A stretch of 64,000 nucleotides of DNA from Bacteroidia bacterium (lineage in GTDB: Bacteria > Bacteroidota > Bacteroidia > NS11-12g > UBA955): contig JALOAG010000001.1 of NCBI GenBank assembly GCA_023228875.1, positions 310,001 to 374,000 on the forward strand, written 5' to 3'. Each line of letters starts with the position of its first letter. Position 1 is the first letter of the stretch. The notes under the pieces were generated by a model. It made no database searches. It was given only the letters and a program-made list of their open reading frames with translations, and was not told the origin of the DNA. Of this stretch, positions 24,517 through 33,709 are shown one piece after another. The translations under genes and the position numbers were made by a program.

Positions 24517-26532
24517 ATGAAATTTCATGCGCCCTATCTATTGTGGTTTTTGTTATTAGGGCTGATTCCGATTATCATTCATTTATTTCGTTTTAGGCGT
24601 TACCGAAAAGTAATGTTTACCAGGGTTGATTTGCTGAAGCAAATTACAATCAAATCAGGCTTGGGAAATCGGTTGCGCAAAATCGTTCTCATGACCCTCA
24701 GGGTATTAGGGATTTTATCTCTTGTTTTTGCATTTGCCCTGCCTTTTGTTCCAAGCCGTACTGCAGTGGCAAATAATCCAAAAAATAAATTAATTGTTTT
24801 TCTTGATAATTCGTTGAGCATGGGTGGAGAAGGAGCAGAGGGTGTCCTTTTTGAGGCTGCAAAAAATCGCGCCAGAATGTTGGTCAATGATTTATCAAAT
24901 GAGTTTAGCTTTTTTCTTGTAAGTCATGCACAGAATCAAGATTTCTCAAAAGCATTAGATAAGGACGAGATGCTGCAAGCTATTGACAAACTCTCGCTTA
25001 CAAACTCAACACTTCCGGAAAAAGATGTTTTGTCAATTCTGCAATCTCTCACTGATAATCATAGCATTTGTGCCTATATATCTGATTTTAGAAAGGGATT
25101 TGTCAAGCAACTGCCTGAAAATCCCGAATTGAAAGGGCTGTTTTATTGGTTAAATGTGCCTGCCAATCAAGTTGAAAATTTGGCTATTGATTCTGCGTGG
25201 TTTTTTTCACCTCAATTACAACCGGAACAGATGTTAAAATTGATGGTTAAAGTTACAAACTATGGAAAGGACAATGCAAAAGATGTCAGTCTGAGATTAG
25301 TAGAAAATAATGCAGTCAAGGGAGTAGTCAATGTGAATGTTGAAGCAGGAAGAAGTGCGATTGCTGAGATCCCATTTAATGCAGGTGCAGAAGGTTGGAA
25401 AAATGCAACATTAGGATTGCCGGGTAATGACATACATTATGATGATCAATATTTTTTGTCCTATCTAATTCAAAAAGGTGCTAATGGATTAATCATAAGT
25501 GATAACGGACCTTCTCAGTATCTTAAAGCCTTATTTACAGAGGAGGCGGGATTTCATGTCAATTTTATAACACCCTTTCAAATTGTTTTTGATAAGTTAA
25601 AGGAGGTAGATTTTATCATTTGCCATGACTTGGTTAATGTGAGCTCAGGATTAGCAGATGAGTTGAATAAGTTTGTAAATGCAGGGGGGGCACTCATTGT
25701 GTTTCCCAATGCAGGTGTAACACAAACGACAATAAATCAAATACTGGAACGATGTCAAACAAATGTTTATGCCAACCCGGTTAAACAAGCTATATCTGCT
25801 GAATTATGGAATATGAACGATCCGTTGCTTCATGGTGTTTTTCAGAATGTTCCCAAAAATATTGATTTGCCTGTCATTTATGAATATAACCCTATTCTAT
25901 CAAATGCCGGACAGTTAGCATTTTGGAAATTAAAAAATGGAAGCCCTCTTGCTGTAAGAACTAAGCGCGGTTCAGGTATGGTATTCTCCATTGCAGTCCC
26001 TTTAGATAAAGCGTATAGCAATTTGGTAACACATCCGCTATTTGTGCCTTTTATGTTGCGTATAGCATCTTTCAAAGAAACAGATGCTAATATAGCTTAT
26101 GAAACGGGAAAGGATGAAATGCTTGCTCTGAAAGGATTACAGCTAACTAAGGATGCAATATGGAAGTTAAAAAACAATAAAATTGAGTTAGTGCCTGAAA
26201 TTGTCATGCGTGATAATCATACTTATTTACTTACTCATGGTATCATTCAAGAACCAGGTATTTATTCTTTGACTGTTAACCAAAACAAAGAGCAATATCG
26301 TTTTGCTTTTAATTTGCCCAGGTCTGAATCTGTTTCAGCGGTAGAAGACAAAGAGACATTAAAAAAGAAAGCCGATGAATGGGGTGTGAAATTATTGTAT
26401 GAGCCGGCAGCATATATAGCCAATGAAATTAAGAAGGAAGGCGAAGGGACTCCTTTGTGGCGATATTTTATTGTTTTTGCGCTATTGTTTTTGATTTCAG
26501 AAATGATTTTGTTACGAATTTGGAAAGTTTAA
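24517..26532 (+). CDS. BatA-domain membrane protein with VWA-like domain
   Basis: The N-terminal ~75 residues are a BatA domain: FHAPYLLWFLLLGLIPIIIH, then a basic stretch and a second membrane helix. A von Willebrand A-like region follows with VFLDNSLSMGG, a MIDAS-like DxSxS, then a long periplasmic part with a glutamine-amidotransferase-like look, and a final membrane helix (LFLISEMILLRIW). The role is unknown; relatives occur across Bacteroidota. A GTG just before the ATG is the only other start. With a -7 element 5 nt upstream the mRNA is probably leaderless. The next three genes follow closely on the same strand. Confidence 0.82.
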   Translation: MKFHAPYLLWFLLLGLIPIIIHLFRFRRYRKVMFTRVDLLKQITIKSGLGNRLRKIVLMTLRVLGILSLVFAFALPFVPSRTAVANNPKNKLIVFLDNSLSMGGEGAEGVLFEAAKNRARMLVNDLSNEFSFFLVSHAQNQDFSKALDKDEMLQAIDKLSLTNSTLPEKDVLSILQSLTDNHSICAYISDFRKGFVKQLPENPELKGLFYWLNVPANQVENLAIDSAWFFSPQLQPEQMLKLMVKVTNYGKDNAKDVSLRLVENNAVKGVVNVNVEAGRSAIAEIPFNAGAEGWKNATLGLPGNDIHYDDQYFLSYLIQKGANGLIISDNGPSQYLKALFTEEAGFHVNFITPFQIVFDKLKEVDFIICHDLVNVSSGLADELNKFVNAGGALIVFPNAGVTQTTINQILERCQTNVYANPVKQAISAELWNMNDPLLHGVFQNVPKNIDLPVIYEYNPILSNAGQLAFWKLKNGSPLAVRTKRGSGMVFSIAVPLDKAYSNLVTHPLFVPFMLRIASFKETDANIAYETGKDEMLALKGLQLTKDAIWKLKNNKIELVPEIVMRDNHTYLLTHGIIQEPGIYSLTVNQNKEQYRFAFNLPRSESVSAVEDKETLKKKADEWGVKLLYEPAAYIANEIKKEGEGTPLWRYFIVFALLFLISEMILLRIWKV

Positions 26533-26547
26533 TATTGCAATGGTAAA

Positions 26548-27819
26548 ATGAGTAAAGTAAAATTACTACAAGGGTTGACCGTAACTCACTCAAAATCAAA
26601 GATTGATGGTGAAAAGGTTGATGTTTTAATTGCAGGTTCAGAAGCTAAAATTGTAAAACATAACAGCCAAAAGGGTGATTTTGAAAAAATTGATTATTCA
26701 GGGTGTTTACTTACTCCGGCCTTTACTGATTTGAGTTTTAGCCTTCCTGACCCAGGATTTGAATTTAGAGAAAACTTTGAAAGCGCAGAGAAACTTGCAT
26801 TAGCTGCCGGATTCCATCGTTTGTGTTGTTTGCCTAATACAGAGCCTGTGATTGACGGAAAAGCGGAAGTCAATTATTATATCAAAAATAGCAAACAATC
26901 AAAAATAGAATTTCTTCCGTTAGGAGCCATCAGCAAAGAGTTAAAGTCAGAAGAGTTAGCAGAATTGTTTGACATGAAGCGGGCAGGAGCAGTAGCGTTT
27001 AGTAATGGAGATAAAGCAATTAAGCAATCAGGATTGTTAAAACGAGCATTGTTATATGTGCAACCGTTTCATGGTTTGATTTTTAGCTTCCCCTTTGATG
27101 AATCTATTTCTATCGGAGGTGTAATGCATGAAGGAACTGTTTCTGTGAGTCTTGGGTTGAAAGGACAACCCGAAATTTCAGAATTCTTAATGGTTAAAAG
27201 AGATATTGAAATACTCAGATATACCGGAGGAAGACTGCATTTTTCAGGAATTAGCAGTGCTGAGTCTGTTTCTATTATTAAAGAAGCAAAAAAAGAAGGG
27301 CTGAATGTTACATGTGATGTACGCGCTTTGAATCTCCTTTGTACGGATGAGAGTCTTAGAAGTTTTGATTCATCTTTCAAAGTGATACCGCCACTCAGAT
27401 CCGAAACCCATAGAAAAGCCTTGATTGCAGGACTAAAGGATGGTACTATTGACGCAATCAGCAGTGGACACAGACCTTTGGATGCAGAGGTGAAGGATGT
27501 TGAATTTATTTATGCAAAATATGGTGCAAATACCTTGCAATCAGTGTGGTCAAAGCTACTTACAGAGCTAAAAGGTAAAATTCAAGCATCAAAAATTGCT
27601 GAGGCATTATCATTGGGACCCGAACTAATTTTAGGAATTCAATCCCCTAAATTTGATTATGGTACTATTGATAACTTTATAGTTACCAGCCCGCAAAAAT
27701 GGATTTTAGACAATGCAAACAATCATTCATTGTCTGATAACTCTCCATTTTTAAACCAGACACACCAGTATCGCGTTGAACTGGTTTTTGCTAAAAATAA
27801 ATTAACCATTAATAAATAA
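26548..27819 (+). CDS. Dihydroorotase-like protein lacking metal ligands
   Basis: A 423-residue amidohydrolase of the class I dihydroorotase group, recognisable by PDPGFEFRENFESAEKLALA, CLPNTEPVIDGKAEVNYY, HEGTVSVSLGLKGQPE, IPPLRSETHRKALI and LKDGTIDAISSGHRP. Every position that binds metal in active enzymes is changed: the N-terminal His-x-His is Ser63-Phe64-Ser65 (DLSFSL), the later His in the HVST motif is Gly (HFSGISS), the TPHH motif is RALN, and TDHAPH has become SGHRPL. It is therefore probably not a functional dihydroorotase; by analogy with inactive DHOase subunits it may be structural, perhaps with aspartate transcarbamoylase. It lies between BatA-domain and DUF4199 genes. Confidence 0.85.
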   Translation: MSKVKLLQGLTVTHSKSKIDGEKVDVLIAGSEAKIVKHNSQKGDFEKIDYSGCLLTPAFTDLSFSLPDPGFEFRENFESAEKLALAAGFHRLCCLPNTEPVIDGKAEVNYYIKNSKQSKIEFLPLGAISKELKSEELAELFDMKRAGAVAFSNGDKAIKQSGLLKRALLYVQPFHGLIFSFPFDESISIGGVMHEGTVSVSLGLKGQPEISEFLMVKRDIEILRYTGGRLHFSGISSAESVSIIKEAKKEGLNVTCDVRALNLLCTDESLRSFDSSFKVIPPLRSETHRKALIAGLKDGTIDAISSGHRPLDAEVKDVEFIYAKYGANTLQSVWSKLLTELKGKIQASKIAEALSLGPELILGIQSPKFDYGTIDNFIVTSPQKWILDNANNHSLSDNSPFLNQTHQYRVELVFAKNKLTINK

Positions 27820-27824
27820 AAAAC

Positions 27825-28412
27825 ATGGAGGAAAACCAAAATCCTGAAGTAACAGACTATGATGCATTATTGAAAAGTCATAAACCTTTCAAGATTGCAT
27901 TGAAATATGGTGTATTGCTTGCGATGGTTACTATTATTATAGATTTAGTATTCTTTATTATTACAAATGATCCAACCGCAACGAGCAGTGGCGGATTATC
28001 TGTGTTACAAATGGTAGTCTTGGGAGCACTCACAATCTATCTTGCATCTAAAGAACATTCCATGAAGGATTTACAAGGCTATATACCGTATAAACGCATT
28101 ATGGGTATGGGTGCCTTAGTTGGGTTGTTTAGCGGTGTAGTTACAGGTTTGTATGCTGTTCTCAAGTCAAAATATATGTATGATCCAAATTTAGACATAG
28201 AACTAAGGATTACCGAAGAACTTGAGAAAACTGCTTCTACAATGTCTGAAGAGGAGTATGAAAAGGCAAAAGATATGGCAATCAAGTTTGCCAAAATATT
28301 TATCTCTGCACCGGTGATGTTGGTAATGTCTATACTCTTTTCTACATTTTGGTCATTTATTCTAAGTCTATTAGTTGGATTAAGTTTCAAAAAAGAATTT
28401 CCACAAGATTAA
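27825..28412 (+). CDS. DUF4199 family membrane protein
   Basis: A 195-residue protein with four predicted membrane segments (around residues 25-48, 60-80, 90-115 and 160-185) and a charged loop rich in Glu/Lys between the third and fourth. The helix-loop pattern and the FSGVVTGLYAVLKSKYMYDP region are typical of DUF4199, an uncharacterised Bacteroidota family. It starts 5 nt after the preceding gene and 12 nt before a GT2 gene, so it is in the same transcript. Confidence 0.85.
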   Translation: MEENQNPEVTDYDALLKSHKPFKIALKYGVLLAMVTIIIDLVFFIITNDPTATSSGGLSVLQMVVLGALTIYLASKEHSMKDLQGYIPYKRIMGMGALVGLFSGVVTGLYAVLKSKYMYDPNLDIELRITEELEKTASTMSEEEYEKAKDMAIKFAKIFISAPVMLVMSILFSTFWSFILSLLVGLSFKKEFPQD

Positions 28413-28423
28413 CGCTTGATTGA

Positions 28424-29395
28424 ATGTTAGATATTTCACTTGTCATACCGCTTTTAAACGAAGAAGAATCTATACAGGAGTTGGTCTCATGGATAGAGCG
28501 AGTAATGCAAGAACATCAATATTCTTATGAAATTATCATGATTGATGATGGCAGTACTGACCATAGTTGGAAAATAATTTCTCAACTCAATGCACAAAAT
28601 CCTCAACTAAAAGGAATCCGATTTAGAAGAAATTATGGTAAGTCAGCAGCGTTAAATATTGGATTTGCTAAAGCGGAAGGAGAGTATGTTATCACTATGG
28701 ACGCTGACCTTCAAGATAGTCCTGATGAAATTCCAGAACTATATAAGATGATGAAGGAAGAGGGTTATGATTTGATAAGTGGATGGAAAAAAGTAAGATA
28801 TGACAATACATTTACAAAGAATCTGCCTTCTAAACTATATAACGGTGTAAATAGAAAAATTTCAGGACTGAAATTACACGATATGAATTGCGGTCTCAAA
28901 ATATACAAGAATGAGGTTGTGAAAAATATCGAAGTATATGGTGATATGCACAGATACATTCCTGTTTTAGCAAAGAATGTAGGTTTTAAAAAGATTGGCG
29001 AAAAAGTAGTACAACACCGAGCACGTAAATACGGTAAGACCAAATTTGGTATTGAGCGGTTCTTAAATGGATTTCTTGATTTACTTACTCTGACATTTGT
29101 GGGTAGATTTTCCAAAAAACCTATGCACTTTTTTGGAGTTTGGGGGGTATTATTTTTCTTCTTGGGTTTCTGTGCCTCTTTAGGAATCGGCATTCACAAA
29201 CTATGGGTGCTTTATCATGGCGGTCAAGCGCCTTTGGTTACTTCAAGCCCATACTTTTATTTAGCTCTACTATGTATGATTTTGGGTGTGCAGCTGTTTT
29301 TAGCAGGTTTTTTAGGAGAGTTAATTTCTAGAGAAAGTAAAGACAGAAATACATACTCAGTTAAGGAGATGCTGGGGATTTCGCATAATGTGTAG
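28424..29395 (+). CDS. GT2 family glycosyltransferase (DPM1/GtrB-like)
   Basis: A 323-residue enzyme: an N-terminal GT-A domain (VIPLLNEEESIQELVSWI, IDDGSTDHSW, ITMDADLQDSPDEIPELY with the DxD metal motif) and two C-terminal membrane helices (about 235-260 and 275-300). This is the layout of polyprenyl-phosphate glucosyl- or mannosyltransferases, which make lipid-linked sugars on the cytoplasmic face. It could supply the donor for the GT39-like protein upstream (inference). The stop is 8 nt from that of a convergent gene. Confidence 0.92.
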   Translation: MLDISLVIPLLNEEESIQELVSWIERVMQEHQYSYEIIMIDDGSTDHSWKIISQLNAQNPQLKGIRFRRNYGKSAALNIGFAKAEGEYVITMDADLQDSPDEIPELYKMMKEEGYDLISGWKKVRYDNTFTKNLPSKLYNGVNRKISGLKLHDMNCGLKIYKNEVVKNIEVYGDMHRYIPVLAKNVGFKKIGEKVVQHRARKYGKTKFGIERFLNGFLDLLTLTFVGRFSKKPMHFFGVWGVLFFFLGFCASLGIGIHKLWVLYHGGQAPLVTSSPYFYLALLCMILGVQLFLAGFLGELISRESKDRNTYSVKEMLGISHNV

Positions 29396-29403
29396 GAGCA
29401 AAA

Positions 29404-30087
29404 TCAATCCTTTGAAGGCTGCATTATTTGTGGTTTATTAAAGTATTCCATATACTTTAGACCATTCGTAACGTAATTAGGATCGTAAGTACGTGGTGCT
29501 CCTATTGGGTGCGGTCTGCCGGTGTTATGAATGTGAAAAGCATCTTTGAATCTTCCTTTTCTCAGCATTTTGCCATACGTTTCATTGATCCATTTAACTC
29601 CCCAATACACACCGTCATCACCCCTGATATCCGCTATTTTAATGTTTAGCAATAAACATTTATATCCCATAAGTTGAAAAGGACCCCATGAACTCGCTAA
29701 GTTTCTGAGAGCTTCATCAGTTGCGTCTGAGAGCATTGAAGGGGTAACGTGCTCATAATTGGATATCTTGCCCTCTTTTACTTCTATTAATCTTTTGTAC
29801 ACATGTTTCTCAAAACGAGGTTTTACTATTTTCCTGCCGGAACACTCCAGCATGCAGAGTGCTTTCAGAAAATGTGGTGGAAGGTCGAATGTGCCGGCTG
29901 CCAAGTCAATACTTTTTCCATAATTGATTTCAACTTGTTCTAATCCGGAAGGATTAAATTGTGTCTCAAAATATTTAAGTGATTGAGTGCGATGACTGTA
30001 TATATAATATGCTCCACCTACAATTATGCACAAGAGAATCAAAACCCATAATTTTCTACTTTTCTTTCGGTGTCTTTTAGCACTCAT
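29404..30087 (-). CDS. Membrane-anchored muramidase/lytic-transglycosylase-like protein
   Basis: A 227-residue protein with a basic N-terminus and one membrane helix (LWVLILLCIIVGGAYYIY), then an extracytoplasmic lysozyme-like domain. FLKALCMLECSGRKIVKPRFEKHVY with a Glu in the catalytic position, and ASSWGPFQLMGYK, resemble the N-acetylmuramidase group (E-SG, RFE-H, WG-FQ-MG). It would cut peptidoglycan glycan strands. It is convergent with the GT2 gene and its far side is a promoter region facing the MarR gene. Confidence 0.7.
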   Translation of the reverse strand: MSAKRHRKKSRKLWVLILLCIIVGGAYYIYSHRTQSLKYFETQFNPSGLEQVEINYGKSIDLAAGTFDLPPHFLKALCMLECSGRKIVKPRFEKHVYKRLIEVKEGKISNYEHVTPSMLSDATDEALRNLASSWGPFQLMGYKCLLLNIKIADIRGDDGVYWGVKWINETYGKMLRKGRFKDAFHIHNTGRPHPIGAPRTYDPNYVTNGLKYMEYFNKPQIMQPSKD

Positions 30088-30187
30088 TATAATGTGTTGC
30101 CTGCTTTGAAACAGTTGTGCAAATATCTGTTATTAAATTGGTTTTTATCTATACACAAAATGTGTCTCTCAATAGAATAACTGTTCA

Positions 30188-30215
30188 TTTGTATATTGTC
30201 ATAGGCCTATCTTTG
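30188..30215 (+). promoter_or_regulatory. Promoter of the MarR-family gene
   Basis: TTTG at 30188-30191 and TATCTTTG at 30208-30215 with a 16-nt gap. The gene's ATG follows 4 nt after the -7 element, so a leaderless transcript is expected. Confidence 0.55.
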
Positions 30216-30219
30216 CAAC

Positions 30220-30687
30220 ATGTCTATCGTACAAGAACTTAAATTACTGAAAGTAACTTCTGCGCTCCATTTAGCGCATTTGAATGTTCTTTTTACTTCG
30301 GGATATATACATGGGAAGATTGCACAAATTCTCAAGCCATTTCAACTTACCGTAGAACAATTTAATGTGTTGCGTATTCTCAAAGGTGCTAACGATACTC
30401 ATCTATGTATCAGAGATATTACTTGCAGAATGATAGATAGAAATTCAAATGTCAGTCGTATTGTTGACAAACTCGAAGCCCATCATTATGTACGTAGAAG
30501 TCCATCGAATGAGGATAAACGTGCCAATGAGGTATTGCTTACAGAAAAAGGCTTAAATCTTATTACAGAAATAACTGAGATAGTACAACCCCAATTTAAT
30601 AAGCTTCTTAATTTAACTGAAGAAGAGGCAAAAGACCTCAATCATTTATTAGATAAAGCGAGAAGTCGAGATGCTACAAAATGTTAA
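30220..30687 (+). CDS. MarR-family transcriptional regulator
   Basis: A 155-residue winged-helix protein. The MarR core is clear: FNVLRILKGAND, IRDITCRMIDRNSNVSRIVDKLEA as the recognition helix region (in two parts: IRDITCRMIDRN and SNVSRIVDKLEA), and NEDKRANEVLLTEKGLNLI as the wing. Targets and ligand unknown. Its stop codon overlaps, head to tail on opposite strands, the stop of atpG. Confidence 0.9.
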   Translation: MSIVQELKLLKVTSALHLAHLNVLFTSGYIHGKIAQILKPFQLTVEQFNVLRILKGANDTHLCIRDITCRMIDRNSNVSRIVDKLEAHHYVRRSPSNEDKRANEVLLTEKGLNLITEITEIVQPQFNKLLNLTEEEAKDLNHLLDKARSRDATKC

Positions 30688-31565
30688 CCGGCTAATGCAG
30701 CTGCACCACCAACAATCTCAGATATCTCATTGGTAATGGCAGCTTGACGTGCTTGGTTGTACTGTAAACGCAAAGATTTTAATAGCTCACCCGCATTTTC
30801 AGTTGCTTTATCCATCGCAATCATTCTTGCTCCATGTTCAGAAGCAAAAGAGTCAAGGAGGTAACGATAGAATTTAGTTTTAAGCGTTCTTGGAATAAGC
30901 TCTTGTAAAATTTCAAATTTACCGGGCTCAAAAATATAGTCATTATTGAGCGTAGTCTCTGAAGAGACTGTAATTTTTACAGGTAGAAATCTGTCATGAA
31001 CCAAGACCTGAGTAGCAGCATTTTTAAATTGATTGTAAATAATCTCAACACTTGAATATTCATCGTTCAAATATGCATTCAATATTGTCTCTACAACTGC
31101 ATTTGCATTGTTGCTGTTTAAATCTTGGAAAATGTTGATATACTTAGTGTTAATATTCAGATTGCCATCTTTTTTTAACGTATCATATCCTTTCTTTCCA
31201 ATTGGTAGTATTTCTAGCTGTTGATTTTTAACAAGATCAGCATAATTACCTGTAATCAAAGATTTAGTTTTCTTAATTACATTGGCATTAAAAGCACCGC
31301 ACAGCCCTCTGTCGGAGGTGATAACCACCAACAGTGTTTTACCTTTTTCTTTTTGTTTAAAAAATGCAGAAAGTCTTTCATCGTTAACGCTATCAGATAG
31401 ATTTTGAAGAATATTGCTTAGAGCCTTTTCATAAGGTCTCATTTGCATAATACCTATCTGCGCTTTTCTCAACTTTGTAGCAGAAACCATTTTCATTGCT
31501 TTGGTAATCTGCTGTGTTGAGATTGTACTAGAAATTCTACCTCTTACTTCTTTTAAACTTCCCAT
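30684..31565 (-). CDS. atpG: ATP synthase F1 subunit gamma
   Basis: The central rotor shaft of F1. The 293-residue protein has the N-terminal coiled helix (GSLKEVRGRISSTISTQQIT, KAMKMVSATKLRKAQ), the middle SDRGLCGAFNANVIKK, and the C-terminal helix with ASEHGARMIAMDKATENAGE and RQAAITNEISEIVGGAAAL. It is the last gene of the operon; atpA lies 16 nt upstream. Its TAA overlaps the MarR stop. Confidence 0.97.
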   Translation of the reverse strand: MGSLKEVRGRISSTISTQQITKAMKMVSATKLRKAQIGIMQMRPYEKALSNILQNLSDSVNDERLSAFFKQKEKGKTLLVVITSDRGLCGAFNANVIKKTKSLITGNYADLVKNQQLEILPIGKKGYDTLKKDGNLNINTKYINIFQDLNSNNANAVVETILNAYLNDEYSSVEIIYNQFKNAATQVLVHDRFLPVKITVSSETTLNNDYIFEPGKFEILQELIPRTLKTKFYRYLLDSFASEHGARMIAMDKATENAGELLKSLRLQYNQARQAAITNEISEIVGGAAALAG

Positions 31566-31581
31566 TTGTATGCTAACTTAA

Positions 31582-33162
31582 TCAAATAAACCCTTTTGAC
31601 ACTTCATCTGCTACAGATGTAAGAACTCCTGTAATTGCATCGTCAATCTTGCCGGATGCAAGTTGATTCAAGGTTTCTTTATGCTTGTTTTTAAGTGTAT
31701 CAAGATAACTTTCTTCAAACGCTCTCACTTTATTTACCGGAATTTTATTTAATAATCCGTTGGTACCCAAATAGATGATCGCAATCTGTTGTTCAACCCT
31801 ATAAGGATTATATTGTCCTTGTTTTAATATCTCTACGTTTCTTGCACCTTTTTCTAAAACAGATTTAGTTGCAGCATCAAGGTCAGAGCCAAACTTAGCA
31901 AACGCCTCAAGTTCGCGATATTGCGCTTGGTCAAGCTTTAATGTTCCTGCAACCTTTTTCATTGATTTAATCTGTGCACTAGCTCCCACACGAGATACAG
32001 AAATACCTACGTTAATTGCAGGTCTTACACCTGAGTTAAACAAGTTTGATTCAAGGAATATTTGTCCATCTGTAATAGAAATTACGTTTGTTGGAATATA
32101 CGCTGAAACGTCTCCTGCTTGTGTCTCAATGATGGGAAGCGCAGTAATAGAACCTCCTCCTTTAACCATGCCTTTTAGCGATACTGGAAGGTCATTCATA
32201 TTTGCAGTAATTTCATCGGATGAATTGAGTTTACAAGCTCTTTCAAGCAAACGAGAGTGTAAATAAAACACATCACCCGGATATGCCTCACGTCCCGGAG
32301 GTCTTCTTAACAATAATGACACCTCACGATATGCCACTGCTTGTTTAGATAAATCATCATACACAATAAGTGCAGGACGACCGGTATCACGGAAATACTC
32401 AGCAATAGCACATCCAGCCATTGGAGCATAGAATTGTAAAGGGGAAGGAGAAGATGCTGCTGCAGATACAACAACTGTATAAGGCATTGCACCTCTATCT
32501 TCTAAGGTCTTAACAATTTGTTTTACTGTTGATTCTTTTTGCCCACAGGCAACATAAACACAATAAACCGGTTGACCTTTTTCGTAAAATTCTTTTTGAT
32601 TAATAATTGTATCAATAGCAACGGCAGTTTTTCCGGTTTGTCTGTCACCAATGATTAATTCCCTTTGTCCTCTACCAATCGGAATCATAGCGTCAATCGC
32701 TTTGATACCGGTCTGTAAGGGTTGTTTTACAGGTTCACGATATAATACTCCGGGTGCTTTTCTTTCAATTGGCATTTCAAAGAAAGGACCTTCTATTGCT
32801 CCTTTTCCATCAATTGGTTCTCCAAGTGTATTTACAACACGACCAAGCATCTTTTCTGATACATTGATAGATGCAATGGTTCCTGTACGCTTTACTGTAT
32901 CACCTTCTTTTACTTGTGATGAACTACCAAGAAGTACAGCTCCTACGTTGTCTTCCTCTAAGTTAAGCACAATTGCTTTTACACCATTGGAGAATTCAAT
33001 AATTTCACCTGATTGAACCTCAGATAAACCATGAATACGGGCAATTCCGTCTCCAACTTGAAGAACGGTACCAACTTCCTGCAATTCAATATCTGAACGG
33101 AAATTTGCGATTTGTTCTTTTAGAATTGCTGAAACCTCATCGGGTCTTATTGCTGTTGTCAT
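31582..33162 (-). CDS. atpA: ATP synthase F1 subunit alpha
   Basis: The 526-residue non-catalytic nucleotide-binding subunit of F1. Walker A is GDRQTGKTAVA; the ATP synthase alpha/beta signature region is PAINVGISVSRVG; VGDGIARIHGL marks the N-terminal barrel and RRPPGREAYPGDVFYLHSRL the nucleotide domain. Normal length. It lies between atpH (8-nt gap) and atpG; atpD does not follow, unlike in E. coli. Confidence 0.98.
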   Translation of the reverse strand: MTTAIRPDEVSAILKEQIANFRSDIELQEVGTVLQVGDGIARIHGLSEVQSGEIIEFSNGVKAIVLNLEEDNVGAVLLGSSSQVKEGDTVKRTGTIASINVSEKMLGRVVNTLGEPIDGKGAIEGPFFEMPIERKAPGVLYREPVKQPLQTGIKAIDAMIPIGRGQRELIIGDRQTGKTAVAIDTIINQKEFYEKGQPVYCVYVACGQKESTVKQIVKTLEDRGAMPYTVVVSAAASSPSPLQFYAPMAGCAIAEYFRDTGRPALIVYDDLSKQAVAYREVSLLLRRPPGREAYPGDVFYLHSRLLERACKLNSSDEITANMNDLPVSLKGMVKGGGSITALPIIETQAGDVSAYIPTNVISITDGQIFLESNLFNSGVRPAINVGISVSRVGASAQIKSMKKVAGTLKLDQAQYRELEAFAKFGSDLDAATKSVLEKGARNVEILKQGQYNPYRVEQQIAIIYLGTNGLLNKIPVNKVRAFEESYLDTLKNKHKETLNQLASGKIDDAITGVLTSVADEVSKGFI

Positions 33163-33170
33163 ACTATTAG

Positions 33171-33707
33171 TTATGCTATTTTAAATTCTTTTTTAATTTT
33201 ATTTAATTGGCTGCTGATGCTTGAGTCAATCAGTGTATCCCCAAAGCGAACGACAAATCCGCCAAGTATTGATTTGTCTATTGTGTTATTTAATTCAATT
33301 TCATTTGCACCGGTTCTTTCTTTGACTAAAGATGCAATTGAATCTTGAGTTGTTTTTTCAATCGGAAGAGCAGAAACTACAGTTACCTTTACTCTTTTAT
33401 TTTGAGTGTCATAGATTTCATAAAACTCTCTTATTACGTCTTCTAATATATTTTCTCTTCTTTTTTCACAAAGAAGATTCAGTGTATTTTGTATGATTTG
33501 AGAACTACCACCAAAAATCTTTTTTAATGAATTCATTTTGGTTAAAGAATCAATCGATTTGTCTTTAAGCAAGGCACTTAGAGCACTATTATCAGCAATA
33601 ACATTTTCTAATGTTTTTACTTCATTAAGCAACTCTTCTTGTTTTCCGTCTTTTGCGTTCAGGAATAAAGCAGTGGCGTATCTTCTTGCTATTTTAATAT
33701 CAGACAT
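33171..33707 (-). CDS. atpH: ATP synthase F1 subunit delta
   Basis: The 178-residue stator protein linking F1 to subunit b. The N-terminus IARRYATALFLNAKDGK and the C-terminal block VRFGDTLIDSSISSQLNKIK are characteristic of OSCP/delta. It is separated by 2 nt from atpF and 8 nt from atpA, consistent with coupled translation. Confidence 0.95.
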   Translation of the reverse strand: MSDIKIARRYATALFLNAKDGKQEELLNEVKTLENVIADNSALSALLKDKSIDSLTKMNSLKKIFGGSSQIIQNTLNLLCEKRRENILEDVIREFYEIYDTQNKRVKVTVVSALPIEKTTQDSIASLVKERTGANEIELNNTIDKSILGGFVVRFGDTLIDSSISSQLNKIKKEFKIA

Positions 33708-33709
33708 AA

